Positions 46,151-54,833 of a stretch of 64,000 bases of DNA are shown here, piece by piece. How positions within the stretch are numbered: the first letter of the stretch is position 1; every line of letters begins with the position of its first letter. The stretch is taken from positions 7,330,163-7,394,162 of the forward strand of contig NZ_CP042425.1 in assembly GCF_008254045.1 (NCBI RefSeq), given 5' to 3'. The stretch comes from Limnoglobus roseus (GTDB taxonomy: Bacteria > Planctomycetota > Planctomycetia > Gemmatales > Gemmataceae). The position numbers were made by a program, and so were the translations under genes. The notes under the pieces were generated by a model. That model was given only the letters and a program-made list of their open reading frames with translations, was not told the DNA's origin and did no database searches.

Positions 46151-47758
46151 TCAGTACCGGACGCGGAGGTCGAAGCGGTACTCTTGCCGCGGGCCGACGG
46201 CGCTCCCGACTCCGTAGGAGACGGCACCGCCGAAGTCGGCCCGGTCGCAGATGAACCCCCGCAACCCCGGGCCGATGCCGATGTACGAATTCCCGCTCGC
46301 CCCGAGCGAAATGCCCGTGGCCGGGTCGGTGTACGCACCGTCCTGGAACGTCACGCCCCGAAACTCCATCGTGCCGATGATCGGGCAGTTCGCCAGCGGG
46401 CGGCAAAGCACGTGGTTGTAGGACCAGTTGTACTGGATGGCCGCCCCGGCGTAATCGGTGTCGCCCCCGAGCGGGATCCACTCGCCGACCTGAGCCTGGA
46501 AGTACGAATCGTTGGACAGTTTCAGGCCCAAGATCACGGACGGTTCGAGCGTCGTGTGGCCGGTGCCCAGTCCCTTCTCGGTGTTCCCCGTCGGCACGGT
46601 TGTTTGCAGTTGGAAGGCGATCTGAAGCAGTTCACAGTCCAGCAGGAGGGTCTTCGTCCCGAGTTTCAGGTCGCCGAACCCGGACGACCCCGGCCGGTCG
46701 TCGGGCCGCACGCGGTGGTAGGTCAACTCGGTGAAGACGCCGACGCGGCCGGTCGCCGCTTCGGTGTACATAGAGATCGCGTCATCGCGGACGCGGTCGA
46801 CCCGCCGCCCGTCCGGCGACTGTGCCCCGCGGGTGTTCCCGAGGCCCTTGGCCCAGAAGTACTCGGCCCGGTCGGGCGTGGCGAGGCCGCGGGTTAAGTC
46901 GGTGCGGAATCGCATCTGCGTGACCGGCCGGGCCGTCGGGGTGAAGAACGCCGAGTCGGCGAGCGGCGTCCACTTCGGTTCGTAGCACGGGTCGGGAAGA
47001 CAAACGCAGTTGTAGATACCGTACAGGAACCGGCCGAGCGCGTGCGAGGGGTACGCTTCGACGCCGTTGTTGAAGCGGCCGGGGTAGCACCCGCTCGGAT
47101 CGGACGTCATCAAGTCGAACGACGGGCTCCCGATGTTCCCCGTCCCGCACGACTGGCAAGCGGCCTGTTGAACCGGAGCCGGCGGCGGAACGTCGGGGAT
47201 CAGAGAGGCCGTTGGTCGTGAGGCCGCCGGCTGATGCTGCGGCCCCAACGGTTGAGGGCGTTCAGCCGCCGGTCGAATGTCGGTGGACAGAAAGCTCGCC
47301 ACGGCGGCCGTGAGGCCCGGTGACGGTTCCGGTGTTCCCTCGGGGAACAGTACGGGGGTTCGAGTCGGGGCCGGTTCAAGCCGAGTCTCGGCGGCCACCG
47401 GCAGTAGTTCTGGCATCCGGAGTAAGTCCGGCATTGATGCCGGGATCTCGGTCGGTTGCGGGGCGATAGGCTGACCCGGCACTATAAGCAATTCGTTGAC
47501 GACCGGGTTGAGGCGGTTGCCGTCCGGCAAGCGCGGCCCGGACGGCCCCCCCAAGGCATCGTTAGGCGACGTAAGCAACTCGTTGACGACACGGCTGAGG
47601 TGGCGACCGTCCGGCAAGCGCGGCCCGGACGGATTGCCACTACCGCGGAGGACGAACTGTGCTGGCGTTTGCGCAAGATGGCTTCCGACCGTGACAAGCA
47701 CGATTACGATCCCAACCGCGAATCGCAGGATCGATCGGATGCTATGAATCCTGTTCAT
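46151..47758 (-). CDS. Outer-membrane beta-barrel-like protein
   Basis: Protein of 535 residues. The start at MNRIHSIRSILRFAVGIVIV gives a clean signal peptide cut near HLAQ. A Pro-rich periplasmic part follows (about 30-190), with two tandem SGPRLPDG..L..VVNELL units, then a Cys-containing segment. A C-terminal barrel-like half of alternating strands ends in a terminal Tyr (YRFDLRVRY), as outer-membrane proteins do. It may be a channel. It lies 73 bases upstream of the Ala-rich pair on the same strand, so shared transcription is possible. Confidence 0.75.
   Translation of the reverse strand: MNRIHSIRSILRFAVGIVIVLVTVGSHLAQTPAQFVLRGSGNPSGPRLPDGRHLSRVVNELLTSPNDALGGPSGPRLPDGNRLNPVVNELLIVPGQPIAPQPTEIPASMPDLLRMPELLPVAAETRLEPAPTRTPVLFPEGTPEPSPGLTAAVASFLSTDIRPAAERPQPLGPQHQPAASRPTASLIPDVPPPAPVQQAACQSCGTGNIGSPSFDLMTSDPSGCYPGRFNNGVEAYPSHALGRFLYGIYNCVCLPDPCYEPKWTPLADSAFFTPTARPVTQMRFRTDLTRGLATPDRAEYFWAKGLGNTRGAQSPDGRRVDRVRDDAISMYTEAATGRVGVFTELTYHRVRPDDRPGSSGFGDLKLGTKTLLLDCELLQIAFQLQTTVPTGNTEKGLGTGHTTLEPSVILGLKLSNDSYFQAQVGEWIPLGGDTDYAGAAIQYNWSYNHVLCRPLANCPIIGTMEFRGVTFQDGAYTDPATGISLGASGNSYIGIGPGLRGFICDRADFGGAVSYGVGSAVGPRQEYRFDLRVRY
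47488..47636 (-). repeat. Tandem ~62-bp duplication in the barrel gene
   Basis: Two similar copies start at 47488 and 47575 (87 bases apart) and encode the repeated SGPRLPDG..L..VVNELL motif near the N terminus of the mature protein. The shared core, ccgtccggcaagcgcggccc, is identical in both. Confidence 0.8.
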
Positions 47759-47948
47759 CGTGCAAAGCCTCGTGTCCTCTCCTCTGTATCGGACGGACCT
47801 TGCGTGAAAGTTCAACAAGATGTCAAAAAGTGGCGCGAATTGCCCTCCTAATCGTTACGACCCCAATAATCGAAGAATTCGTGGCCTTCTCGACCGAGAA
47901 CAGCCGATAGTCTCTTGAAACGCAAACTGCGCTGCAGGGGAGGCCGGG

Positions 47949-49133
47949 ATGTCACTCCGAAACGTCTTCGCGATCGCCGTGATGGGAACGTCCGCAACGG
48001 CTGCGTTCGGGCAACTGCCCGCCATCCCGGCGGCACCGGCCGTCCCAGCGATTCCCGCCGTCCCGGGCGCAGGCGTCCCTGGGGTAGGAGGCGGCGTCCC
48101 CGGGGTAGGAGGCGGTGTTCCGGGCGTGGGTAGCGTTCCGACGGCCGCACCGCGGAACATTTGGAGCTTCTTCATGCTCACGCCCGATCAGAAGGCGTCG
48201 TGCGCAGCGAAGAAGGACAAACTCTGCCAGTCCCAGTTCGGCAAACTCCTGAACAACGTGGTGAAGCCGGCGTCTGCGATCACCGGCGGCATCCTCCCGG
48301 GGTGCTGCCCGCCGAGCGCGACCGACCCGCTCGCCCCGAACCCGGCCGACCTGAACAAGCCCGCAACCGAGGCCGAGGGGGCGGCCGCCCGGATCAAGCA
48401 ACTCGAAGCCGGGGCCGCCGACCGGAAGGCCGCAGTCCGCTACCTCGGCACGGTCAACTGCAAGCGATTCCCGGAGGCCGAGACCGCGCTCATTGGTGCC
48501 CTGCGGACCGACACGAACGAGTGCGTCCGGTACGAGGCGGCCATGGCGTTCGCCCGCGGGTGCTGTTGTTCCACCAAGACGATCAAGGCGTTGACGCTCA
48601 CCGTCGATGGCAGCGACAAGGACGGGAACCCGCCGGAAACTTCGCTCCGCGTCCGGGCGATGGCGGCACAAGCCCTGGCCCGGTGTTGCGGAACAGTCAC
48701 CGAGCCGCCCAAGGAGCCGCCCGCCGAGCTTCCGCCCGAAAAGCCGACGCCGGAAGCCACGGCCCAGCGTATCGAAGCGATCGAACGGGAGAAATCGCTC
48801 GTCGACGGCCGGAAGGCGTTGAGCGATTACATAGGGGAAACCCCATCGCCGGCACTCACGACCGGGCGGCGGACCGTTGCGGATACCATCCGTTTCGCCG
48901 CGGCAACTGCACCCATCTCGATCCCCCAAGTGCCGACCTCGGTCGCCAGCGTCCCGACGCCACCTGCGACAATTCCCGCGCCAATGATCCTGCCCGCCGC
49001 GGCGACAATCCCTGTTCCGACATCCGCGGTCGCTCCTTCGAAGCCAACCACCACGCCTGTCAACGGCCTACCGCCGACGGGGCGGCGCGGCCTCTTTGAT
49101 CTCATGTCGTCGTCTCACAATCCGAGCCGTTGA
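47949..49133 (+). CDS. Secreted HEAT-repeat-like protein
   Basis: Protein of 394 residues with a signal peptide (MSLRNVFAIAVMGTSATAAFG). A low-complexity linker follows with four VPGVGG/VPGVGS-like units. Then comes a Cys-rich helical domain (about 70-245): SFFMLTPDQKASC, AVRYLGTVNCKRFPEAE, LRTDTNECVRYEAAMAFARG, CCCS. This is a family often seen in planctomycetes and labelled HEAT-repeat, from memory. The tail is Pro/Thr/Ala-rich. It is divergent from the barrel gene. Function is unknown and a T6SS link is not implied by sequence. Confidence 0.8.
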   Translation: MSLRNVFAIAVMGTSATAAFGQLPAIPAAPAVPAIPAVPGAGVPGVGGGVPGVGGGVPGVGSVPTAAPRNIWSFFMLTPDQKASCAAKKDKLCQSQFGKLLNNVVKPASAITGGILPGCCPPSATDPLAPNPADLNKPATEAEGAAARIKQLEAGAADRKAAVRYLGTVNCKRFPEAETALIGALRTDTNECVRYEAAMAFARGCCCSTKTIKALTLTVDGSDKDGNPPETSLRVRAMAAQALARCCGTVTEPPKEPPAELPPEKPTPEATAQRIEAIEREKSLVDGRKALSDYIGETPSPALTTGRRTVADTIRFAAATAPISIPQVPTSVASVPTPPATIPAPMILPAAATIPVPTSAVAPSKPTTTPVNGLPPTGRRGLFDLMSSSHNPSR

Positions 49134-49156
49134 CAGCGGCGGCATGGTGTGGTCTG

Positions 49157-49705
49157 ATGTTCGGCATGAACCCACCTGCACTCCCCGTCGGTTTGAACGA
49201 ACTCGGTTCCCTCACGACCCGCGGACTGGCGGCGTTCGCGGCCCGTGCGGCGCGGCGCGCCATGGAACTCTACCGGCCGTCTACGGACGATGAACGAACC
49301 GCCGCCGAGTACTTTCTCAACGCCATCGACTACGCCGATAGTGCCGCCCGAGGCGACGCGAGCGAGCTCCCCGTGGCCTTGCTCGACCAACTTTTCTCTC
49401 TCGCCGATCAAGTCGCGGCGACGGCGGGCTACGCCGGCTTCGCCGCCGCGCACGCAGCCCGCGTCGGTGCCCGGTCGATCGCGGGTGCGGCCGATCAGAC
49501 GGCTCAACTGGAACTGATCGCCTCGACCTTCGGCGCGACGCGGGTGCTGTACACCGCGTCCGGCGACGCCTTGGAAACCGTGATCAATACCGCCCTCCGT
49601 ACAGATTTCGACGCGCTCATCCGACTCGATCTCGGTCCGGCCGCCACTCCAGGCCAAGGCGTTGACCCCTCGCCCAATGGGCCACTCGGTCCGCTCGGCC
49701 GTTGA
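49157..49705 (+). CDS. Hypothetical helical protein upstream of tssA
   Basis: Protein of about 182 residues, helical and Ala-rich, without signal peptide or membrane helix (for example AEYFLNAIDYADSAARGDAS and FSLADQVAATAGYAGFAAAH). The start is uncertain: ATG at 49157 or 49166, or TTG at 49130. It lies 23 bases after the HEAT-like gene and 117 bases before tssA. No family recognised; an immunity or accessory role is possible but unsupported. Confidence 0.6.
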   Translation: MFGMNPPALPVGLNELGSLTTRGLAAFAARAARRAMELYRPSTDDERTAAEYFLNAIDYADSAARGDASELPVALLDQLFSLADQVAATAGYAGFAAAHAARVGARSIAGAADQTAQLELIASTFGATRVLYTASGDALETVINTALRTDFDALIRLDLGPAATPGQGVDPSPNGPLGPLGR

Positions 49706-49822
49706 AATCTGTCGAAGGCTCCAGGCGTGTTGCGTAAGTTGACAAATTTCGTTTGTTTCAGGAACGACTTCGGATAATATCTTGCCATCTCGATCACAAA
49801 CTTCCGACTCCCACGTGAGACG

Positions 49823-50911
49823 ATGGATCTCTCGATCCTGCCGAACCTCGACGTTCTCATCGCGCCGATTCCCGGCCCGAATCCGGCGGGTGAGCCGGTG
49901 TCCTATGTGGCGAGGGAAAAGTTCGAAACGGCTCGCAAGGCGATCAACCCCAACGATTACTCCCCGAACGACCCCCTGCGGCCGGCCGAGCCGAAGTTCG
50001 CGGACTGGCCGTTCATCCTTCAACTGGCAACCGAGACGCTCACCGATTCGTCGAAGGATCTCATGACCGCAGCCCGCCTCGTCGAGGCGGCGACGAAACT
50101 GAACGGGTTCGTCGGCCTGAAGTACGGGTTGACCTTTCTCCACCGCCTGACGGAAGAGGCCTGGGACCGGATCTACCCGGTCATCGAAGACGGCGACGTA
50201 GAGGTGCGAGCGGCGGCGTTCAACTGGCTCGACGATCCGGCCCGCGGCGCGCGGTTCCCGTTCGCCGTCCGCGCGGTCCCCCTCGTGGTGGACGCAACGG
50301 GCGAGATGACGTGGCTCGGGTGGAAGGAATCGCAAATCCCGCCGCCGCCGGACAAGTACGGCAACCCCGGAACGCCCTCGACGTTCCCGGAACGGTTCGA
50401 CAAGGCTGTCGCCGCCGCCCCGCGGGTCCAGATTCAAACCCTCGCCGACGAGATCGCCGCTTCCACGAAGGCCATTGACGACCTCGTCGAGGCGCTCGAC
50501 CGCCGCCTAGGGGATGTCTCCCCTTCGCTGTCGGAAGTCCGCCTCGCCGTCGCCGAAGTCGGCACGCTGGTGGCCGGCATGTTGGCCAAGAAAGGCCCGG
50601 CACCGATCGAAGTGATCGCCCCGCCACCGCCCGCCGAAGTAGTCAACGCAGGGACTCCGGTCCAATCGACGAATGGCGTGGCTCACCCCACACTAACCAT
50701 GCAAACCCGCGAGGACGCCTACCGCCAACTGGCGGACGCAGCCACGCTCCTCCAACGACTCGAGCCACACAGCCCGATCCCGTACATGATTCAACGCGCG
50801 GTGGCCCTCGGCCGCCTGCCTTTCCCGGAACTGATGAAGGTCATCATCCGGGACGCGAGTATCGTCGAACAAATGAGCCGAGAACTTGGTCTCGAACCGG
50901 CTCCCGCGTAA
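49823..50911 (+). CDS. tssA: T6SS protein TssA
   Basis: Protein of 362 residues. The N-terminal ImpA domain spans about 1-150 (IPGPNPAGEPVSYVAREKFE, DLMTAARLVEAATKLNGFVG, YGLTFLHRLTEEAWDRIYPV). The C-terminal part (about 280-362) has paired helices ending in PHSPIPYMIQRAVALGRLPF, as in TssA proteins that cap or prime the sheath. It is followed 48 bases later by tssC, supporting a role in tail assembly. Confidence 0.9.
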   Translation: MDLSILPNLDVLIAPIPGPNPAGEPVSYVAREKFETARKAINPNDYSPNDPLRPAEPKFADWPFILQLATETLTDSSKDLMTAARLVEAATKLNGFVGLKYGLTFLHRLTEEAWDRIYPVIEDGDVEVRAAAFNWLDDPARGARFPFAVRAVPLVVDATGEMTWLGWKESQIPPPPDKYGNPGTPSTFPERFDKAVAAAPRVQIQTLADEIAASTKAIDDLVEALDRRLGDVSPSLSEVRLAVAEVGTLVAGMLAKKGPAPIEVIAPPPPAEVVNAGTPVQSTNGVAHPTLTMQTREDAYRQLADAATLLQRLEPHSPIPYMIQRAVALGRLPFPELMKVIIRDASIVEQMSRELGLEPAPA

Positions 50912-50959
50912 GATCCGGAAACGTCCGGCACCCGACCACCATTTCGGAGAGTGCGACCG

Positions 50960-52435
50960 ATGAACGAAAGCCCACTGCAAAGCCAGACCACGACCGAAAC
51001 CGACTACGAGTTGAGCCTGATTGACCAGGTGATTGCGGCCACCAAGCCGCAGGACACGTCCGAGGCCAGTCGCGCCAAGGACTACCTGAAGCAATTCCTC
51101 GACCAAGTCGTTCAGCCGGGGGCGGTCGTTTCGAAGGACGTCGAGACGAACATCAAGACCTGGATCGGCGAGGTGGACAAGAAGCTGTCCGCCCAGGTCA
51201 ACAAGATCATGCACACCCCCGAGTTCCAAAAACTCGAAAGCACGTGGCGCGGCCTGCACTACCTCGTGAATCAGTCCGAGACGGGGGAATCGCTCAAGAT
51301 CCGCGTCCTGAACGTCACGAAGCGGGAAGTCCTTAAGGATCTCGAGAAGGCAGCCGAGTTCGATCAGAGCACGCTGTTCAAGCGGTTGTACGAAGAAGAG
51401 TACGGACAACTCGGCGGTAACCCCTACGGCATGATCGTGGGCGACTACGAGTTCGGCCGCGGGGCGGAAGACGTCTCGCTGTTGAAGATGATGTCGCAGG
51501 TCGCGGCGGCGGCCCACGCCCCGTTCGTGGCCGGGACCAGCCCGAAGATGTTCGGCCTGGACAACTGGACCGACTTGCCCAAGCCGCGGGACCTGGCGAA
51601 GGTGTTCGACAGCGTCGACTACGCCCCGTGGAAGAGCTTCCGCGAGTCGCCCGATTCTCGCTACGTAGCCCTCACCATGCCCAGGGTTCTAGCCCGCCTG
51701 CCGTACGGCGAAGAATACAAGAAGGTCGATGCGTTCAACTTCGAAGAAGACGTCGATGGTACCGACCACGCGAAGTACAACTGGATGAACGCCGCTTGGG
51801 CGTACGCTGCGCGGATTACCGACTCCTTCTCCAAGTACGGGTGGATGGCCCGGACCCGGGGGGTCGAAGCCGGCGGGAAGGTCGAGGGGCTGCCGGTCCA
51901 CACGTTCCCGACCGACGACGGGGACATCGCGATGAAGTGCCCGACCGAAATCGCCATCACCGACCGTCGTGAATACGAACTGTCGCAACTCGGGTTCCTG
52001 CCACTGTTGCACCACAAGGACCGCGACTTCGCCGTGTTCATGGGCGCGCAGTCGTGCCAGAAGCCGCAGCAGTACATGGACCCCGCCGCGAACTCGAACG
52101 CCGAGCTATCGGCGAAGTTCAACCTGCTGCTCTGCACGAGTCGGTTTGCCCACTACCTGAAGGTAATGGCCCGGGACAAGATCGGGTCGTTCATGGACGC
52201 CGGCAGTTGCGCGGCGTGGTTGAACGACTGGATTCGGAACTTCGTGGTCGATCCGGCCGGGGCGAGCGAAGATACGCTGGCCAACCGCCCGTTGTCCGAG
52301 GCTCGTGTGGACGTGCAACCCGTCGCCGGCAAGCCGGGCTGGTTCGAGGCCGTCGCGTACCTGAAGCCGCACTATCAGTTCGAAGGCATCAGCACGTCCA
52401 TGCGGCTCGTCGCCGAGGTTCCCAAGAAAGGGTAA
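50960..52435 (+). CDS. tssC: T6SS contractile sheath large subunit TssC
   Basis: Protein of 491 residues forming the sheath with TssB. Family text is clear: FQKLESTWRGLHYLVNQSE, YGMIVGDYEFGRGAEDVSLL, AHAPFVAGTSPKMFG, SRYVALTMPRVLARLPYGE and LGFLPLLHHKDRDFAVFMGA. The start is the ATG at 50960 with GGAGA nine bases upstream; a GTG three codons earlier sits too close to it. It is separated from tssB by 10.8 kb, but next to tssA and hcp. Confidence 0.96.
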   Translation: MNESPLQSQTTTETDYELSLIDQVIAATKPQDTSEASRAKDYLKQFLDQVVQPGAVVSKDVETNIKTWIGEVDKKLSAQVNKIMHTPEFQKLESTWRGLHYLVNQSETGESLKIRVLNVTKREVLKDLEKAAEFDQSTLFKRLYEEEYGQLGGNPYGMIVGDYEFGRGAEDVSLLKMMSQVAAAAHAPFVAGTSPKMFGLDNWTDLPKPRDLAKVFDSVDYAPWKSFRESPDSRYVALTMPRVLARLPYGEEYKKVDAFNFEEDVDGTDHAKYNWMNAAWAYAARITDSFSKYGWMARTRGVEAGGKVEGLPVHTFPTDDGDIAMKCPTEIAITDRREYELSQLGFLPLLHHKDRDFAVFMGAQSCQKPQQYMDPAANSNAELSAKFNLLLCTSRFAHYLKVMARDKIGSFMDAGSCAAWLNDWIRNFVVDPAGASEDTLANRPLSEARVDVQPVAGKPGWFEAVAYLKPHYQFEGISTSMRLVAEVPKKG

Positions 52436-52540
52436 TCCGCACGACGGCGGGCAACGTACAGCGAGCAGCAAAGTTAAACGCCGGTCGTTTCGGCCGGCGG
52501 AAGTCGAGTCAAGTTTATTCCCCACTACGGAGAGTTCGCG

Positions 52541-53116
52541 ATGGCAGTCGATGCATACATCTGGTTCAAGGCGGCCCAAAACGCGGCCGCCCTCTCGCCA
52601 AAGGGTGAAACGACCGACGCCTTCTTCGGGGCGGCCGACGTCAACGCCTTCGAGTTGAAGGACTTCAGCTTCTCGGTGGAAAACAAGTCGACGGTCGGGT
52701 CGGCCACCGGCGGGGCCGGGGGTGGCAAGATCGAGTTCAAGGAGTTCGAAATCAAGAAGCCGACGGACGCGGCGTCGCCGTTGTTCTTCCGCAACTGTGC
52801 GGCCGGGATGCACTACGAGGTCGTCTCCATCGCCATCCGCAAGTCGGGCGGCGACGCCGGGACGGCGGGCGGGGCGAGCGGTTCGCCGTACTTGGTGTTC
52901 CACTTCGGGACGGTGTTCACGACGAAGATCGGGTGGAGCGGGCCGGGCGACGAAGGCCCGTCCGAATCGATCACGTTCAGCTACGGCGAACTCAAGATCA
53001 TGTACTACCCGCAAAAGGCCGACGGCACCATGGACACCCAGGCGAAGATCGCCGAGTGGAGCCAACTCAAGAACATCAACAAGTTCGCCGGCACGCCGAC
53101 GAAGTTCGCGACGTAA
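52541..53116 (+). CDS. hcp: T6SS tube protein Hcp, copy 1
   Basis: Protein of 191 residues with the Hcp fold: MAVDAYIWFKAAQNAAALSP, NAFELKDFSFSVENKST, KIEFKEFEIKKPTDAASPLF, MHYEVVSIAIRKSGG and FSYGELKIMYYP. It should stack as hexameric rings inside the sheath. It is nearly identical in its middle to copy 2, 301 bases downstream. The main differences are a 2-residue insertion (GAADV against RDF) and the Gly/Ala-rich loop. GGAG lies nine bases before the ATG. Confidence 0.95.
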   Translation: MAVDAYIWFKAAQNAAALSPKGETTDAFFGAADVNAFELKDFSFSVENKSTVGSATGGAGGGKIEFKEFEIKKPTDAASPLFFRNCAAGMHYEVVSIAIRKSGGDAGTAGGASGSPYLVFHFGTVFTTKIGWSGPGDEGPSESITFSYGELKIMYYPQKADGTMDTQAKIAEWSQLKNINKFAGTPTKFAT

Positions 53117-53131
53117 ATCGGTTCGGTTGGT

Positions 53132-53184
53132 CATCGGTGATGGGCAGGTCTGGTCGGACCGACCAGACCTGCCCATCGCCGATG
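53132..53184. terminator. Near-perfect palindrome between hcp copies
   Basis: CATCGGTGATGGGCAGGTCT at the left pairs with its reverse complement at the right over about 24-26 bp, with one G-T wobble and almost no loop. It lies 15 bases after the hcp1 stop. It could end transcription or stabilise the hcp1 mRNA. No T run follows. The perfection also allows a mobile-element or protein-binding origin. Confidence 0.6.
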
Positions 53185-53220
53185 ATCGACGCCCTCCGGC
53201 CCATGCACCCGGTTCTCGAT

Positions 53221-53249
53221 CGACGGAAGAACAATCGGTTCTTCCGTCG
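53221..53249. terminator. Second hairpin between hcp copies
   Basis: CGACGGAAGAAC pairs perfectly with GTTCTTCCGTCG over 12 bp around the loop AATCG. Together with the palindrome at 53132 it fills much of the 301-base gap between hcp1 and hcp2. The remaining 170 bases before hcp2 show no recognisable gene. Confidence 0.55.
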
Positions 53250-53417
53250 TTCGCAAGGGATGTCGTCCGGCCATTATCCGGCCGGGGCGAGTAAAGAAAG
53301 ACTCGCTGATCGCCCGTTGTCGAAATCTCGTATCGCTGTTCTGCAAACACAACTGCCGATCACATCGAGAAGCGGTTGTCGAATCGGGTTCGTGATCCCC
53401 ACCACGGAGTGCTAGCC

Positions 53418-53987
53418 ATGGCAGTTGACGCGTACATCTGGTACAAGGCGGCTCAAAACGCGGCCGCGATGTCACCCAAGGGTGAAACGACGGACGAATT
53501 CTTCCGGGATTTCAACGCCTTCGAGTTGAAGGACTTCAGCTTCTCGGTGGAAAACAAGTCGACGGTCGGGTCGGCCACCGGCGGGGCCGGGGGCGGCAAG
53601 ATCGAGTTCAAGGAGTTCGAAATCAAGAAGCCGACGGACTCGGCGTCGCCGATGTTCTTCCGCAACTGCGCGGCCGGGATGCACTACGAGGTCGTCTCCA
53701 TCGCCATCCGCAAGGCGGGCGGCGAAGCCGGCAAGGGCACGGCGTCGAGCGGTTCGCCGTACCTGGTGTTCCACTTCGGGACGGTGTTCACGACGAAGAT
53801 CGGGTGGAGTGGGCCGGGCGACGAAGGCCCGTCCGAATCGATCACGTTCAGCTACGGCGAACTCAAGATCATGTACTACCCGCAGACCACCGACGGCAAA
53901 ATGTCCACCCAGGCGAAAATCGCCGAGTGGAGCCAACTCAAGAACATCAACAAGTTCGCCGGCAAGCCACTCGCCTTTGAGACATAA
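53418..53987 (+). CDS. hcp: T6SS tube protein Hcp, copy 2
   Basis: Protein of 189 residues starting MAVDAYIWYKAAQNAAAMSP. The whole middle, from FNAFELKDFSFSVENKS on, matches copy 1 almost exactly, also at DNA level over more than 100 bases, pointing to recent duplication or gene conversion. Differences are at the N-terminal loop (DEFFRD), the loop AGGEAGKGTASS and the C terminus (GKPLAFET). The start with GGAG upstream was chosen over longer frames. It probably co-polymerises or substitutes for copy 1. Confidence 0.95.
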   Translation: MAVDAYIWYKAAQNAAAMSPKGETTDEFFRDFNAFELKDFSFSVENKSTVGSATGGAGGGKIEFKEFEIKKPTDSASPMFFRNCAAGMHYEVVSIAIRKAGGEAGKGTASSGSPYLVFHFGTVFTTKIGWSGPGDEGPSESITFSYGELKIMYYPQTTDGKMSTQAKIAEWSQLKNINKFAGKPLAFET

Positions 53988-53990
53988 ATC

Positions 53991-54033
53991 GAACCTGGTG
54001 CGTAGCCGGGGCCCACTGCCCGGCTACTGGTTC
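53991..54033. terminator. Hairpin between hcp2 and the Hcp-like gene
   Basis: GTAGCCGGG (54002-54010) pairs with CCCGGCTAC (54019-54027). A lower stem GAACC/GGTTC (53991-53995 and 54029-54033) closes around it. It lies four bases after the hcp2 stop and could attenuate read-through so that tube protein exceeds the downstream components. Confidence 0.5.
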
Positions 54034-54053
54034 GTTGCCCCTGGTGATGTTTC

Positions 54054-54806
54054 ATGCAGATCGACGCCTTCCTCCGGCTCACAAACGCGGACGACCAAAT
54101 GGTCGAGGGCGAGTCCACGGACCTGAGCTACGCGAAGCACATCGAAATCCGCGACTTCGCCCTGTGCTCCGGGTCGAGCGAAGCCCAAGTTTCGCTCGGC
54201 GACATCGGTGCCGACCACCAAACGCAGTTGGTCATGGAAATGTGGGACAAGGCCCAGGCCATGCAAGAACGCATCAAGCAGCGGCAGGATCGGGAGCGAG
54301 AGAAGCAAGAGAAGATCGAAGAGGAGATCAAGCAGCGGGCCAAGAGGGGCATCAAGTCGACCCTGCAAGAGGTGTCCGATTACGTGGCCCGGCGGATCGC
54401 CAAGCAAGCGGTGCCGGTCAAGAAGGACGTGTCCCAAGACAATCTCGGGTTCCAGATCAAGAAGGACGTGGACTCGGCCAGCGCCGACTTGTTCCAGGCG
54501 TACTGCGCGACGGTCATCCAGCCGAACCCGAACAAGCAGTATCGTAAGCTCGGGCAGTTCGCCACCGCCGAAGTCACGCTCCGAAAGATGTTCGACGGCA
54601 AGGCCCGACCGTACCTGTTCTGCAGTTTCCGCGACGTGACCATCGATTCCTATTCCGTGTCCTTCGACTCCAGTCGTGGGCACATGATGGAAACCGTGAC
54701 GTTCAAGTTCAACACCTACCGGATGAAGTATCAGTCGCAGACCGCCGAGGGCAAGGCCGGCACGGCCAGCGACATCTCCGGGACCGTGACCGGGAAGACG
54801 GAATAA
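54054..54806 (+). CDS. Hcp-like protein with inserted coiled coil
   Basis: Protein of 250 residues. N-terminal (MQIDAFLRLTNADDQMVEGE, AKHIEIRDFALCSG) and C-terminal strands (ATAEVTLRKMF, PYLFCSFRDVTIDSYSVSFD, METVTFKFNTYRMKYQSQTA) fit the Hcp fold. Between them, about residues 60-125 form a highly charged helix (MQERIKQRQDREREKQEKIE) and a second helix, which ordinary Hcp lacks. It may act at the tube tip, connect to the baseplate, or carry cargo. It is in line after hcp2 and 27 bases before another Hcp-like gene. Confidence 0.75.
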   Translation: MQIDAFLRLTNADDQMVEGESTDLSYAKHIEIRDFALCSGSSEAQVSLGDIGADHQTQLVMEMWDKAQAMQERIKQRQDREREKQEKIEEEIKQRAKRGIKSTLQEVSDYVARRIAKQAVPVKKDVSQDNLGFQIKKDVDSASADLFQAYCATVIQPNPNKQYRKLGQFATAEVTLRKMFDGKARPYLFCSFRDVTIDSYSVSFDSSRGHMMETVTFKFNTYRMKYQSQTAEGKAGTASDISGTVTGKTE

Positions 54807-54833
54807 CCGGGCTGCGGGCCGGGGAGATGTGCG

